From NCBI GenBank assembly GCA_018713255.1, contig DVFL01000006.1:1-64000 (forward strand): a stretch of DNA of 64,000 nucleotides, written 5' to 3'. The translations under genes were made by a program, and so were the position numbers. This document shows positions 30,747-40,179 of this stretch, piece by piece; the first letter of the stretch is position 1; each line of letters starts with the position of its first letter. The DNA comes from Candidatus Cottocaccamicrobium excrementipullorum. GTDB taxonomy: Bacteria; Bacillota; Clostridia; Lachnospirales; Lachnospiraceae. A model generated the notes under the pieces. That model saw only the letters and a program-made list of their open reading frames with translations, had not been told where the DNA came from and did no database searches.

Positions 30747-32107
30747 CAGGTGGAGTTTGGACAAGCCAAAACAAGGTCCTTCCTGGCGTGTATATCAATG
30801 TCAAAAGCCAGGGAAGTGTTAACGCAAACGTAGGCAGCCGGGGGACGGTAGCAATCGCTGAACCGTTATCCTGGGGGCCGACTGGGGTGGTACAAACGAT
30901 TACTCCGGGGGAAGATCTGCGGCCGTATATCGGATATGATATCACGAACGCAAAAGCAATGTTTTTGCGGGAAATGATGAAGGGAAGCGATACGACCGCA
31001 GGCCCAAGCAGAATCCTGCTTTACCGGCCAGAGGGAACAAGCGGGGTAAAGGCCACAGCAAGTATCGGAGAGTTAACGGCAACCGCTCTCTATGAGGGCG
31101 TGAGGGGAAACGATATCGCTATCATTGTCCAGGAGCAGGTTGATTCCAGCAATATTTATGATGTTTCCACAGTGGTAGACGGTAGCGTTGTAGATGAACA
31201 GTCCATTACCGATCTTTCACAGTTGGAAGATAATGCATGGGTAACATTTACTGGAACCGGTACCACTATCCAGGAAACTGCAGGAACACAGTTATCCTCA
31301 GGAGTCGACCCAGCTGTAGCAACTGCAGATTACGCAGATTTCCTGACGGCCATTGAACCCTATCAGTTTGATGTGATTGTGTATGATGGCACAGACGCTT
31401 CCACCATTCAGGCAATCGCCCAGTTTGCGGAGCGGGTATCTAACAGCGTGGGGAAGAAATGCCAGGCAGTAATGGCTGGCACAACAGCAGCCGGATGCAA
31501 CAGCGAATTTGTGATTGCGGTTAATAATGGCGTGATTCTGGATGACGGAACGGAGCTGACGGCACAGCAGGCTACCTGGTGGGTAGGCGGCGCAGAGGCG
31601 GGCGCACTGTATTACCAGTCCCTGACCTATGCCCAGTATCCCAATGCGGCGGAGGGGAATCCAAAGCTTACGGATGCGGAAGCTGAGGCTGCGATTTCTG
31701 CGGGATATCTGTGCTTTATTGATAATTTCGGAAGCGTAAAGGTATGCCAGGATATCAACAGCCTTACCACCTTTACGGTGGATAAGGGCCAGGAATTTTC
31801 CAAAAACCGTGTAATGCGGGTACTGATGCAGTTCTGCAACGATGTCTACGAGTATTTCAGCAACTACTTTATCGGTAAGGTAGATAACAACCCTACCGGG
31901 AGAAACCTGCTGAGAGGCTGGATTGTCGGATACCTGAATGAGATGCAGGCAAACAATGGCATACAGGATTTTGCGGCCGAAGATGTTACAGTGGAAGCTG
32001 GAAATAGCGTGGATGCCGTGCTGATTAACGTAGTGCTGCATCCGGTGGACAGTATTGAGAAGATCTATATGACTGTCACCGTATCCGTCAGCACAACGGC
32101 AGAATAA
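30743..32107 (+). CDS. Tail sheath protein, XkdK-like (ATA start)
   Basis: 454 aa. The N-terminus AGGVWTSQNKVLPGVYINVK is the standard opening of Firmicute phage sheath proteins. It precedes the first canonical codon (GTG 30788). ATA at 30743 follows GGAGG by 12 nt, is followed by GCA GGT, and shares bases with the previous stop. The C-terminal part (LRGWIVGYLNEMQANNGIQDF to MTVTVSVSTTAE) is the conserved sheath core. It shows the phage is a myovirus with a contractile tail. Confidence 0.95.
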   Translation: MAGGVWTSQNKVLPGVYINVKSQGSVNANVGSRGTVAIAEPLSWGPTGVVQTITPGEDLRPYIGYDITNAKAMFLREMMKGSDTTAGPSRILLYRPEGTSGVKATASIGELTATALYEGVRGNDIAIIVQEQVDSSNIYDVSTVVDGSVVDEQSITDLSQLEDNAWVTFTGTGTTIQETAGTQLSSGVDPAVATADYADFLTAIEPYQFDVIVYDGTDASTIQAIAQFAERVSNSVGKKCQAVMAGTTAAGCNSEFVIAVNNGVILDDGTELTAQQATWWVGGAEAGALYYQSLTYAQYPNAAEGNPKLTDAEAEAAISAGYLCFIDNFGSVKVCQDINSLTTFTVDKGQEFSKNRVMRVLMQFCNDVYEYFSNYFIGKVDNNPTGRNLLRGWIVGYLNEMQANNGIQDFAAEDVTVEAGNSVDAVLINVVLHPVDSIEKIYMTVTVSVSTTAE

Positions 32108-32125
32108 GAAAGGAGGGCATAACAC

Positions 32126-32599
32126 ATATCATTTTTGCTGGAACGTGACGCTCTGAATGGCAAAAGCGGCAGCGCGTTTATGACCATTGATGGTCAGAAC
32201 ATCGAAATGTTTGGTATGAAAAAGTTTCAGTCCGATGCAGAATTCCAGGAGGCGGATTTCAAGGTAGTCGGCACCACGCTGGTACAGAAAAAAACTACCG
32301 GAGTTTCGCTTACCGGCTCTATGACGATTTATTATGGCACTCCGCATTTCTTAAGAATTCTGCAGGATTATTTAAAAACCGGTCGCCTGCCATATTTTAC
32401 ATTGCAGATTACAAATGATGATCCCAGCGTTAGCGTTGGCACACAAACGGTTGTTCTGTATAACGTCAAACTGCAGAAGATGCCAGTAGCAATGCTGGAT
32501 GCAGACGCGGATTTTCTGGAGATGGAGGTAAGCTTCTCTTACACCAATCTGGAAGTTTTAAATTATTTCAATGACCAGCCAGAACAGCTGGGCAATTAA
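32126..32599 (+). CDS. Tail tube protein, XkdM-like (ATA start)
   Basis: 157 aa. SFLLERDALNGKSGSAFMTI, then QNIEMFGMKKFQSDAEF match XkdM-type tube proteins. ATA at 32126 lies 9 nt after GGAGG; the only alternative is a TTG three codons later without proper spacing. Directly after the sheath gene as in PBSX. Confidence 0.92.
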   Translation: MSFLLERDALNGKSGSAFMTIDGQNIEMFGMKKFQSDAEFQEADFKVVGTTLVQKKTTGVSLTGSMTIYYGTPHFLRILQDYLKTGRLPYFTLQITNDDPSVSVGTQTVVLYNVKLQKMPVAMLDADADFLEMEVSFSYTNLEVLNYFNDQPEQLGN

Positions 32600-32612
32600 G
32601 GAGGTAAAACAC

Positions 32613-33038
32613 ATGGGAGATATTAAGGCATTTTTACTCCCTCCGGTTATGGAGGAAACGAAAGAGATAATTGTTACCAAAAGAGCAAAAGGGCCGGACG
32701 GAAAGCCGGTTCCTTTTGTTATTCGGGCAATTGATCAAGAAACGAATAACCGTCTGATCCGCCAGGCGGTAAAAAAGCGTAAAGAAAATGGCGTAATCAT
32801 CCGTGACCTGGACGACGAAAAATATAACAAACTTCTGGTTCAGGCCGCAGTGATTGAGCCCGATCTTAAAAATGCAGAGCTATGCGCGCATTACAAAACC
32901 ATCGACCCGCTGGATGTTCCTGTTCGTATGTTATCCGCTGGGGAATTCCAGAGTCTTTGCAAGGCTATTCGAGAATTAAGCGGTTTTGTAGGAAATGATC
33001 TGGAACTGGAAGAAGCAGAGGAAGAATTAAAAAACTGA
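32613..33038 (+). CDS. Tail assembly chaperone, XkdN-like (short product)
   Basis: 141 aa from ATG after AAGGAGGTAAAACAC. GDIKAFLLPPVMEETKEI and RAKGPDGKPVPFVIRAID match XkdN-type proteins. The gene ends at a slippery sequence (33029-33035) whose -1 shift joins the next frame, giving the longer chaperone, as in lambda G/GT. Located just before the tape measure, as expected for this role. Confidence 0.85.
   Translation: MGDIKAFLLPPVMEETKEIIVTKRAKGPDGKPVPFVIRAIDQETNNRLIRQAVKKRKENGVIIRDLDDEKYNKLLVQAAVIEPDLKNAELCAHYKTIDPLDVPVRMLSAGEFQSLCKAIRELSGFVGNDLELEEAEEELKN
33029..33035 (+). other. Programmed -1 ribosomal frameshift site
   Basis: AAAAAAC is the canonical A-AAA-AAC slippery heptamer, in phase with the chaperone frame (TTA AAA AAC TGA) and one codon before its stop. 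After a -1 slip reading continues CTG ATT GAG GAG into the frame at 33053-33208. Confidence 0.85.
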
Positions 33039-33208
33039 TTGAGGAGAATTCCATGGATGTGCAGCTGTGCCAGCGCATGCTGTGCGACCATGGAATTTTC
33101 CCGCTTGATGTAGTTACTCGTCCGTTGAGGGAACGGTTGCTAATGTCGAAACTTTTCGAGAAAGAAAAAAAGGAATTAGAGGAGGCAAAGAGAAATAGGA
33201 ACAATTAA
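33035..33208 (+). CDS. Frameshifted C-terminal part of the tail assembly chaperone
   Basis: 57 codons read only after the -1 shift at 33029-33035. The fused protein is 198 aa from 32613. It contains VQLCQRMLCDHGIFPLDVV and a charged coil KLFEKEKKELEEAKRN. An internal ATG (33053, after GAGGAGAATTCC) could also make the 51-aa part alone. The layout equals the GT protein of many phages, which loads the tape measure. Confidence 0.8.
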   Translation: MIEENSMDVQLCQRMLCDHGIFPLDVVTRPLRERLLMSKLFEKEKKELEEAKRNRNN

Positions 33209-35240
33209 TGAAACATTGATGTTGACAGATAGCTTTTCGGCTTCTTTTTATTCTTTTATCGACCTCGGGCAACGGGCAATTCAAACAGCTGAACGGCTTG
33301 ACCAAAATTTGACAGATGTAATGACGGTTTCTTCTGGGAATATCCTAACAGAGCTACGAAATATGGGAAACCAGCTGGAATCTCAAAATCAGCAGCTCGT
33401 TGAGCTGATTCAGAACCAGCAGCAGTATACCGAAGAAGTAAACCATTCGAATCGTTCCGCGGGGAGTTTAGTATCGACCCTACGAAATGCGGCTGCAGCA
33501 ATCGGCGCAACTGCATTGACTAGGGAATTTTTGCAAACTTCCGATGAAATGTCACAGATCACCGCAAAAATGAATTTAATCAACGATGGTCAGCAAAGCA
33601 CTGCAGAATTGCAAAATCTGGTCTATCAATCTGCACAGAGAACTCGGACGAGTTATGAGGCAACTGCCAACACTGTAGCACGGCTTGGCCAGAACGCAAA
33701 GGATGCCTTTAACAGTAACGCGGAAATGATACAATTCGCGGAAAATCTGAATAAAACATTTATTATCGCAGGGTCATCACAGGAAGAAATAGCTTCTGCG
33801 TCCTTGCAGTTGACGCAAGCTCTTGGATCTGGTGTTTTACGCGGCGAAGAATTGAATTCAGTGTTCGAATCTGCACCGGGATTAATCCAGAACATTGCTG
33901 ATTACATCGAAAATAATAACGCTCTTCTTTCTCAGACGGCCAAAATCCTGGATATGAATCCGGATGACCTGGCAGGAAACGTAAAGAAATATATTCGTGA
34001 TATAGCATCAGAAGGCGTACTTTCAGCTGATATCGTTAAAGGAGCGATTCTTTCTGCTACAGACGAAATAAATAGTCAATTTGAGGAAATTCCAATGACG
34101 TTATCCCAGGCATTTACTATGGGAGTAAACGCAATCCAGAAAGACTTGGAAGAAAGTTTTGCGAATTGGAACACATTCCTGAATACCGATGAGGGTCAGC
34201 GCACTCTCGGCCAGTTAGTAAGTTTATTTACTATTTTGGCTCAGGTTGGTGTTGGCGCGTTGTCTGTTGTCGGTCAAGGTGCTTTATGGGTATCACAGAA
34301 TTTGGACTTCATTCTCCCAATTTTGGCAGCCATTGGGGCAGCACTCTTAGTTGTTCACGGACAAGCTATATTAACTGCCGCAGCAAATGTTGCTGGCGGG
34401 TTGGCAACTGCATCGGCATGGGCACTTGCCCATCTTCCACTCATCTTATTGGCCGCTGCTTTTGCTTCTGGGTTAATTGCTGCCCAGCAATTCGGCCTTG
34501 GCATGGAAGAAGTTGGCGGATGGGTCGGGCAGGTGCTGGGAATGCTGTATGCCGTTGGCTATAACGTATTCGCCAGCCTGTGGAATGTGATTGCAGCCTT
34601 TGCGGAATTTTTTGCTAATGTCTGGAATGATCCGCTAGGGGCGACCGCACGCCTGTTTTTTGATGTATTCGACACAATTCTGGGAATCGTTGAGACGGTA
34701 GCAGGTGCCATTGATTCGCTTTTAGGAAGCAATTTAAGCAGCGCTGTTTCAGGATTCCGCAGCCAGTTATCCGGCTGGGTGGACGAAACGTTCGGAGAAA
34801 ATGCTATTCAGATCAAACGTATGGCCAATTTGGACGTAGCTGCTACCTCTCAGCAGTGGGGAACCGTCGGTTCTAATATTGGATCAAAATTGGATAACAT
34901 GAATATCAGTCTATCCGATATCGCTGGCGGAATTGGAGGGTTAAGTGATTTAGCGATTCCTTCTGCCGGAGATTTGGATGTTGGAGATGTCGGAACAGTC
35001 GGAAAGGTCAAGAGCATTGATGGAGATGTAAATCTATCGGATGAAGATATTAAGATGTACCGTGATCTGGCGGAACGCCGGTACATGACCAACCTTGAGC
35101 TTCAGACACTGGCCCCGCAAATTACCATTAATATTCCCAAGGGCGCCGGCGATAACATCAGCGAGCAAGACCTGGCAAACCGCTTAAAGACGATTCTGAT
35201 CCAGCAGCAGGCGGCGCATACCGCTATTGCACACGGGTAG
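33195..35240 (+). CDS. Tape measure protein (ATA start)
   Basis: 681 aa. GTINETLMLTDSFSASFYSF is the usual N-terminal opening; ATA at 33195 follows GGAGG by 9 nt and overlaps the chaperone frame. The only canonical alternatives are TTG/ATG codons at residues 8-9 with no site. Residues 30-270 carry the tape-measure N-terminal domain (LTQALGSGVLRGEELNSVFE). Residues about 350-460 are hydrophobic, membrane-inserting segments. It sets tail length. Confidence 0.93.
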   Translation: MGTINETLMLTDSFSASFYSFIDLGQRAIQTAERLDQNLTDVMTVSSGNILTELRNMGNQLESQNQQLVELIQNQQQYTEEVNHSNRSAGSLVSTLRNAAAAIGATALTREFLQTSDEMSQITAKMNLINDGQQSTAELQNLVYQSAQRTRTSYEATANTVARLGQNAKDAFNSNAEMIQFAENLNKTFIIAGSSQEEIASASLQLTQALGSGVLRGEELNSVFESAPGLIQNIADYIENNNALLSQTAKILDMNPDDLAGNVKKYIRDIASEGVLSADIVKGAILSATDEINSQFEEIPMTLSQAFTMGVNAIQKDLEESFANWNTFLNTDEGQRTLGQLVSLFTILAQVGVGALSVVGQGALWVSQNLDFILPILAAIGAALLVVHGQAILTAAANVAGGLATASAWALAHLPLILLAAAFASGLIAAQQFGLGMEEVGGWVGQVLGMLYAVGYNVFASLWNVIAAFAEFFANVWNDPLGATARLFFDVFDTILGIVETVAGAIDSLLGSNLSSAVSGFRSQLSGWVDETFGENAIQIKRMANLDVAATSQQWGTVGSNIGSKLDNMNISLSDIAGGIGGLSDLAIPSAGDLDVGDVGTVGKVKSIDGDVNLSDEDIKMYRDLAERRYMTNLELQTLAPQITINIPKGAGDNISEQDLANRLKTILIQQQAAHTAIAHG

Positions 35241-35254
35241 GAGGTGGGAAACGC

Positions 35255-35968
35255 ATACGGAGACTAAGCTCATCCGCAAAAATTTACGTCCGGTTTAGCG
35301 GCACGCGGGTAGTTATTCCGGTCAACCCGGAAGAAATCAGTATCAAGTACCCATCCAACAACAAGGATTATGACGTAATCGGAATTGGCCAGGTGGTTGT
35401 TCCAAGAAAGCCGGCTCTCAAAGAGATCAGCTGGGAAAGCTTCTTTCCTGCCTCCCGCCAGGCCCCATATGTTGATCCTGATGCCTATGATCCGGAAGAA
35501 TATGTGGATTGGTTTGAGCAGGCAATGAAAAAGAACCAAAAAGTCCGCCTGATCATCACCAGGGATGATCTATACAACACCAATATGCGTTGTATTGTGT
35601 CTGATTTTGAGACCACGGACAAAGGCGGCGAACCCGGAGACATGTACTATAGTGTCACATTTCGGGAATATCGGGATTACTCGCCTGAGGCGGTAAATAT
35701 TATTACTCCTGCCGCCGAACAGCCGGAACAGCAGCCTGTGGACGCCACGTCTGAGACTGAACGGCCCATTGAAACCCCGGTGTTGCGTGTGGGGGCTTCA
35801 GTCATTGCCAACGGTCAGTATTGGTATGACAGCTATGGCGCAAGGCCCTTCGGGACCGCAAATAATATCAGCACTACCGTAACCCGCATTGTGGAAGGAA
35901 ATCCCTATCCCGTGCATATTGGTTCTTACGGCTGGCTCCGGGCGGATCAGCTGCAGATTGTGGGGTGA
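35255..35968 (+). CDS. LysM/SH3-type baseplate protein, XkdP-like (ATA start)
   Basis: 237 aa. The N-terminal part (IYVRFSGTRVVIPVNPEEIS to VIGIGQVVVPRKPALKEI) is the conserved XkdP opening; 46 residues lie before the first canonical codon (GTG 35393). ATA at 35255 lies 10 nt after GGAGG. The C-terminus (VLRVGASVIANGQYWYDSYG) is SH3-like rather than LysM. It links tube and baseplate or binds the wall. Confidence 0.9.
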   Translation: MRRLSSSAKIYVRFSGTRVVIPVNPEEISIKYPSNNKDYDVIGIGQVVVPRKPALKEISWESFFPASRQAPYVDPDAYDPEEYVDWFEQAMKKNQKVRLIITRDDLYNTNMRCIVSDFETTDKGGEPGDMYYSVTFREYRDYSPEAVNIITPAAEQPEQQPVDATSETERPIETPVLRVGASVIANGQYWYDSYGARPFGTANNISTTVTRIVEGNPYPVHIGSYGWLRADQLQIVG

Positions 35969-35974
35969 TGATAC

Positions 35975-36997
35975 ATGGATTCATTTTCCCTGCAGGTGCA
36001 GATTGCCGGAACAGCGGCAGATGGAAGCACGCAAACAACAATTATGAATTATTCCAGTTCGGCCACTAAAGCAGAACTGACCACAAACCGGTTTGATTCG
36101 CCGGCAAAATTGACATTTACAATTTTGGAACAGAATCAAATTTCCATCCCTGAGGGAAGCAGCGTGGAGCTGGCCGTGGACGGCGTTAACATGTTTAAGG
36201 GCTATGTATTTACGGCATCACAGAACCGGGATGGAGAGGTAGAATATACGGCATACGACCAGCTGCGGTACTTGAAAGCAAATGCGTCCTATGTGTTTGA
36301 AGCCATGACATTGCCGCAAATCATTCAGCAAATTGCGGCAGACTTTGGCCTAACGTGTGGAACGCTGGTTGATACCGGGTATGCATTCCCTTGCCTGATC
36401 AAGGAAAACACCAGTTGCCTGGACATTATTTTTGATGCCTTGGCAGAAACCATCTATATGACTGGTAAGATTTTCGTGTTTTACGATAATGCGGGTGCTC
36501 TTACCCTGGCCGAGGCGAAGGACATGTATTCTAGCACGCTGATCGGTGACAAGAGCCTTGCAACGGATTTTACCTATAAACGTGATATTGACAGCGAGAC
36601 CTATAACCGGATCAAGCTGGTGCGCCCAAATTCCGAAACTGGCATGGCAGACACCTATATTGTTGAGGATACGGATACGCAGGCAATGTGGGGATTGCTG
36701 CAGTATTATGACCAAGTGGACGAAAACATGAACGCCGCGCAGATAGAGCAGATGTGCACGCAATACCTGCAGTATTACAACCGGGTTGTGCAGGAATTAA
36801 CCATTGACGCTCTTGGAATCCCTGGGCTGCGGGCGGGGATGATTGTCCCTGTCCGGCTGTCTGCCGTGGATTCTCTTTCGGTTTCCCGCCTGATGCTGGC
36901 GGAAAAGGTAACGCATACCTTTGACGGTGATGACCATACCATGTCCATTGAGGTTAAAAATTTTGATAATCTGGGAGGTGATCTGTCCATTGGCTGA
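35975..36997 (+). CDS. Baseplate hub protein, XkdQ-like
   Basis: 340 aa from ATG at 35975. LTTNRFDSPAKLTFTILEQN and VFTASQNRDGEVEYTAYDQL fit gp27/XkdQ-type hubs. LPQIIQQIAADFGL and the late strands complete the fold. Ordinary ATG start. It overlaps the next gene by 8 bp. Confidence 0.85.
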   Translation: MDSFSLQVQIAGTAADGSTQTTIMNYSSSATKAELTTNRFDSPAKLTFTILEQNQISIPEGSSVELAVDGVNMFKGYVFTASQNRDGEVEYTAYDQLRYLKANASYVFEAMTLPQIIQQIAADFGLTCGTLVDTGYAFPCLIKENTSCLDIIFDALAETIYMTGKIFVFYDNAGALTLAEAKDMYSSTLIGDKSLATDFTYKRDIDSETYNRIKLVRPNSETGMADTYIVEDTDTQAMWGLLQYYDQVDENMNAAQIEQMCTQYLQYYNRVVQELTIDALGIPGLRAGMIVPVRLSAVDSLSVSRLMLAEKVTHTFDGDDHTMSIEVKNFDNLGGDLSIG

Positions 36998-37310
36998 TTT
37001 GATCGAAGTGATTCACGGAATCATACAGGAAACTAATGATGCGCAAAAGCCAGCAGATATCGCCTATGGAACCGTGATTGCTATATCCCCGTTGGCCATC
37101 CAAGTCCAGAGTACGATGCAGACGATTCCTGCTGCCGGGCTGATCCTAACATCGGGGGTGGTTGCCAAAACCGCGCAGGTCCAGGGTGGCCAAGGCGGCA
37201 CTGTGTCAATTAACGAGGGATTGGCAGCGGGTGATAAGGTCATTATGATCCGGGTGTCAAAGGGGAATCGCTACATTGTATTATCTAAGGTTCAGGAGGT
37301 GGGAACATAG
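36990..37310 (+). CDS. Baseplate protein, XkdR/DUF2577-like
   Basis: 106 aa from TTG at 36990 (ADLIEVIHGIIQETND), GGAGG 11 nt upstream. AYGTVIAISPLAIQVQST and DKVIMIRVSKGNRYIVLSK match the small OB-fold DUF2577 proteins. The final TAG overlaps the ATA of the next gene. Confidence 0.85.
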   Translation: MADLIEVIHGIIQETNDAQKPADIAYGTVIAISPLAIQVQSTMQTIPAAGLILTSGVVAKTAQVQGGQGGTVSINEGLAAGDKVIMIRVSKGNRYIVLSKVQEVGT

Positions 37311-37738
37311 CAACATTACCGCAAAACGTGGGGATTAACGCCCCGCTGACCTATGTAGACCTGCCGACCGATACATTTATTATTGACTGGTCCACCAATC
37401 AGATTGCTGGCACAGGTACTGGGCTGGCAGCCATGCGGCAGACCGTGGAAATCATTCTAAATGTTGAGCGGTTCCGCTGGCAGATTTATGACAGCAATTT
37501 CGGGTCAGAACTTCAGGATTTGATCGGAGACGAGCTGGACTACATTCAGTCTGAACTGCCCCGGAGAATCGAGGATGCGTTTTCGGTGGATAGCCGGATT
37601 TTATCTGTGGATAACTATGTGTTTAATACTGACGGCCGGGGGAATCTGACCGTCAGCTTTGACGTTCAGACAGCATACGGGACAATCTCAGAGGAGGTGA
37701 CGGTAAACAATGATCGATTTGAGCGGATACACAACTAA
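37307..37738 (+). CDS. Baseplate wedge protein, XkdS/DUF2634-like (ATA start)
   Basis: 143 aa. ATLPQNVGINAPLTYVDLP and QTVEIILNVERFRWQIYDSN match DUF2634 (gp25-like wedge). ATA at 37307 lies 7 nt after GGAGG and is followed by GCA ACA; it shares bases with the previous stop (ATAG). The canonical alternative is a GTG at codon 8 with no site. Confidence 0.9.
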   Translation: MATLPQNVGINAPLTYVDLPTDTFIIDWSTNQIAGTGTGLAAMRQTVEIILNVERFRWQIYDSNFGSELQDLIGDELDYIQSELPRRIEDAFSVDSRILSVDNYVFNTDGRGNLTVSFDVQTAYGTISEEVTVNNDRFERIHN

Positions 37739-38864
37739 AGCAATTTTGGCAGCCATGCTGGAACAAGTGGATCCGGGGCTGGACACCCGGCAGGGCAGCA
37801 TTATCCAGACCGCCTTGGGGCCGGTGGCCTGGTATCTGGAAGGAGTTTACATGACCCTGAGCCAGATCCAGGAAAACAGTAATCCCCAGACGGCGGTTGG
37901 AGAATCATTGGATTTAATCACCATCACCAGAGGAATTGCCCGAAATGCGGCCAGAGCTGCCGTGAGAAAGGGAACGTTTAATGTAGAGATCCCATCCGGA
38001 AGCACATTTAAGACTATCAACGGCGCAGACTCGCTGATCTTCGTCTCAGGCGATGAAATTACAGATGAATCAAGCGGAGAGAATTACGTCTATCAGCTGA
38101 CCTGTACCACGCCTGGCACTGCCGGAAATAGCTATACCGGGGCGATTCTCCCGATCACAGCGATTTCCGGGCTAACATCTGCCAACATTGGGGAAATCAT
38201 TACCGCCGGAACGGACGAGGAAACAGATGCTTCTCTCCGTTCCCGATTTTTTGCCAGTTTCGATGTGGCGGCCTTTGGTGGAAATATTTCTGCTTACCGT
38301 AACGCTATCCTGGCGATTGATGGCGTGGGCGCTGTCCAGGTCTACCCTGCCTGGAATGGCGGCGGCACAGTGTTGTGCAGCATCCTAGGATCAGACCTTA
38401 AGCCGGCCATTCCGGCCACGGTCGAGGAGGTCCAGGGGATCATCTGCCCATCAGAAGACGGTGGAAGCACTCCATCTCCGAACGGCTACGGAATGGCGCC
38501 GATCGGCGCGGCGGTGACGATTACCACGGGCACAGAGCTGGTGTTAAATATCACTTGTGATATTCAGTTTCAGAATGGAATCCAGAACGGGCCGGAAATG
38601 TATCAATCACAAATCGAGGAGCGCATCCAGGACTACATTAATGAGGTGGTGGCTGAGTGGGGTGCACCGATTAAGTCACAGACTATAAGTTATTCTGTGG
38701 TAATTTACATTTCGCGGATTATCTACTCTATTTTGCAGATTTCGGAAATCGTCAATGTGTCCAATGTACGAATTAATGGATCTGGGAATGACCTGACGCT
38801 GACAGAGACACCTACGCTTCAGCAAGTGCCGGTTTTGGGGGAGGTAGTGATCAATGGCGAATAG
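37710..38864 (+). CDS. Baseplate J protein, XkdT-like
   Basis: 384 aa from ATG after GAGGAGGTGACGGTAAACA. DPGLDTRQGSIIQTALGPVA, then VGESLDLITITRGIAR and DASLRSRFFASFDVAAFGGN are hallmarks of the baseplate J family. It builds the wedge ring that triggers sheath contraction. Confidence 0.93.
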   Translation: MIDLSGYTTKAILAAMLEQVDPGLDTRQGSIIQTALGPVAWYLEGVYMTLSQIQENSNPQTAVGESLDLITITRGIARNAARAAVRKGTFNVEIPSGSTFKTINGADSLIFVSGDEITDESSGENYVYQLTCTTPGTAGNSYTGAILPITAISGLTSANIGEIITAGTDEETDASLRSRFFASFDVAAFGGNISAYRNAILAIDGVGAVQVYPAWNGGGTVLCSILGSDLKPAIPATVEEVQGIICPSEDGGSTPSPNGYGMAPIGAAVTITTGTELVLNITCDIQFQNGIQNGPEMYQSQIEERIQDYINEVVAEWGAPIKSQTISYSVVIYISRIIYSILQISEIVNVSNVRINGSGNDLTLTETPTLQQVPVLGEVVINGE

Positions 38865-39402
38865 TTATGATGTGTTAAACAACCAGCTTCCGTATTACTT
38901 CCGACCGATTCGGGAATTCCAAGCTATTTTGGCAGCACATGGTTACGCGCTGGATAGCCTGGATGCGAATGTATCGCAGATCGCAGCGAATAATTACATC
39001 AGCACATGCGACGAGGGTACCATCGCATTCTGGGAAAATCTGCTGGGAATCACCTATCAGTTCGGCGATACCCTGGATTACCGGCGTCAACGGGTGCTGC
39101 AGAAATTTAACACAGTTGTACCATACTCCATCGGATTCCTGAATGACCGCCTAACGAGCCTGTTTGGCTCAGATGGATATACCCTAACGATTGATTATGA
39201 AGAGCAAACGCTAAGTGCGCGGGTAAGTTCCGACCGGTATGGGGCAGTTGATCTGCTGTATGATTTGCTGTGGGATGTAATACCAGCTCATCTGCAGGTC
39301 ATCGCCAACCAGGAAACAACAAACAATATCGGCGGTACCAGACTCCGGGTGGGAGGAATTGTAGCTAATACCAGGATCCAGACTATTCCGCCGGGAGAAT
39401 GA
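38854..39402 (+). CDS. Baseplate/tail protein, XkdU/DUF2313-like
   Basis: 182 aa from ATG overlapping the end of the baseplate J gene. SYDVLNNQLPYYFRPIREFQ and DTLDYRRQRVLQKFNTVVPY match DUF2313 (Mu gp48-like). Links wedge and fibres. Confidence 0.88.
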   Translation: MANSYDVLNNQLPYYFRPIREFQAILAAHGYALDSLDANVSQIAANNYISTCDEGTIAFWENLLGITYQFGDTLDYRRQRVLQKFNTVVPYSIGFLNDRLTSLFGSDGYTLTIDYEEQTLSARVSSDRYGAVDLLYDLLWDVIPAHLQVIANQETTNNIGGTRLRVGGIVANTRIQTIPPGE

Positions 39403-39420
39403 GAAGGGAGGAACTAATAC

Positions 39421-40176
39421 ATAGGGCAGTATAATTCTGCAGTGATTACCAATGCCGGGCAGCAGCTGATTGCGAATGCAATCGCTGGGAGCGGAGAAAT
39501 CGCTATTACAGCAGTTAAAACATCCAGCCATACCTACTCTGCGTCAAATATTCCCAATCTGACAGATTTGGAAGACATTGAGCAGACCGTGCAGAATCCG
39601 TCTGCTGGAGTATTTAACAATACGATGGTGCAAGTATCCGCACGGTTTGATAATCAGGATGTTTCCAGCCCCTATCTGATTCAGACGCTGGGGATTTACG
39701 CACAGATCGGAAGCGGTTCCGAAACGTTGCTGGCTGTTTCTTTAGCAACCAGCCCAGACCAGATGCCAGCGGAAAGTGACGCATCATTATCAGCGTTTAT
39801 TTATAACATTCAGATGACCATTCAGCAAGCATCCCAACTGACTTTTACTGTTAATCCGGCTGGGACTGCCACTCTTCAGGATCTCCAGGACATGCTGGCA
39901 CTAATCCGCCGCGTGATCCTGGTTCCCTTTCCTGCATCCGGATGGTCTAGTTCCCCGCCATACACCCAGACGGCGCAGGCATCGGGCATTGAGTCCATCG
40001 ATACGCCGACGGTGGGGCTTTATGTGCCTGTGGGGACAGGCGATGACGAGGAAGCAGCATTAAAAGCGGCCTATGGGTGCGTGACATATGTAGATACCGG
40101 AAAAGGGACAATTACAGCTACTTGTGTTGGCAAAAAACCTGAGGACGAATTTACCATGGCAGTTAAGGGGGTGTAA
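39421..40176 (+). CDS. Tail fibre / collar protein (ATA start)
   Basis: 251 aa. GQYNSAVITNAGQQLIANAI with SGEIAITAVKTSSHTYSASN is the common N-terminal baseplate-attachment domain of Firmicute fibre proteins. ATA at 39421 lies 9 nt after GGAGG; the canonical alternative (GTG, codon 8) has no site. The C-terminal 70 residues are strand-rich. Confidence 0.88.
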   Translation: MGQYNSAVITNAGQQLIANAIAGSGEIAITAVKTSSHTYSASNIPNLTDLEDIEQTVQNPSAGVFNNTMVQVSARFDNQDVSSPYLIQTLGIYAQIGSGSETLLAVSLATSPDQMPAESDASLSAFIYNIQMTIQQASQLTFTVNPAGTATLQDLQDMLALIRRVILVPFPASGWSSSPPYTQTAQASGIESIDTPTVGLYVPVGTGDDEEAALKAAYGCVTYVDTGKGTITATCVGKKPEDEFTMAVKGV

Positions 40177-40179
40177 TCG

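Noticed and set aside
31298-32125. 275-codon minus-strand ORF opposite the sheath gene
   Set aside because: Shadow frame of a well-supported gene with no ribosome site and no recognisable protein features.
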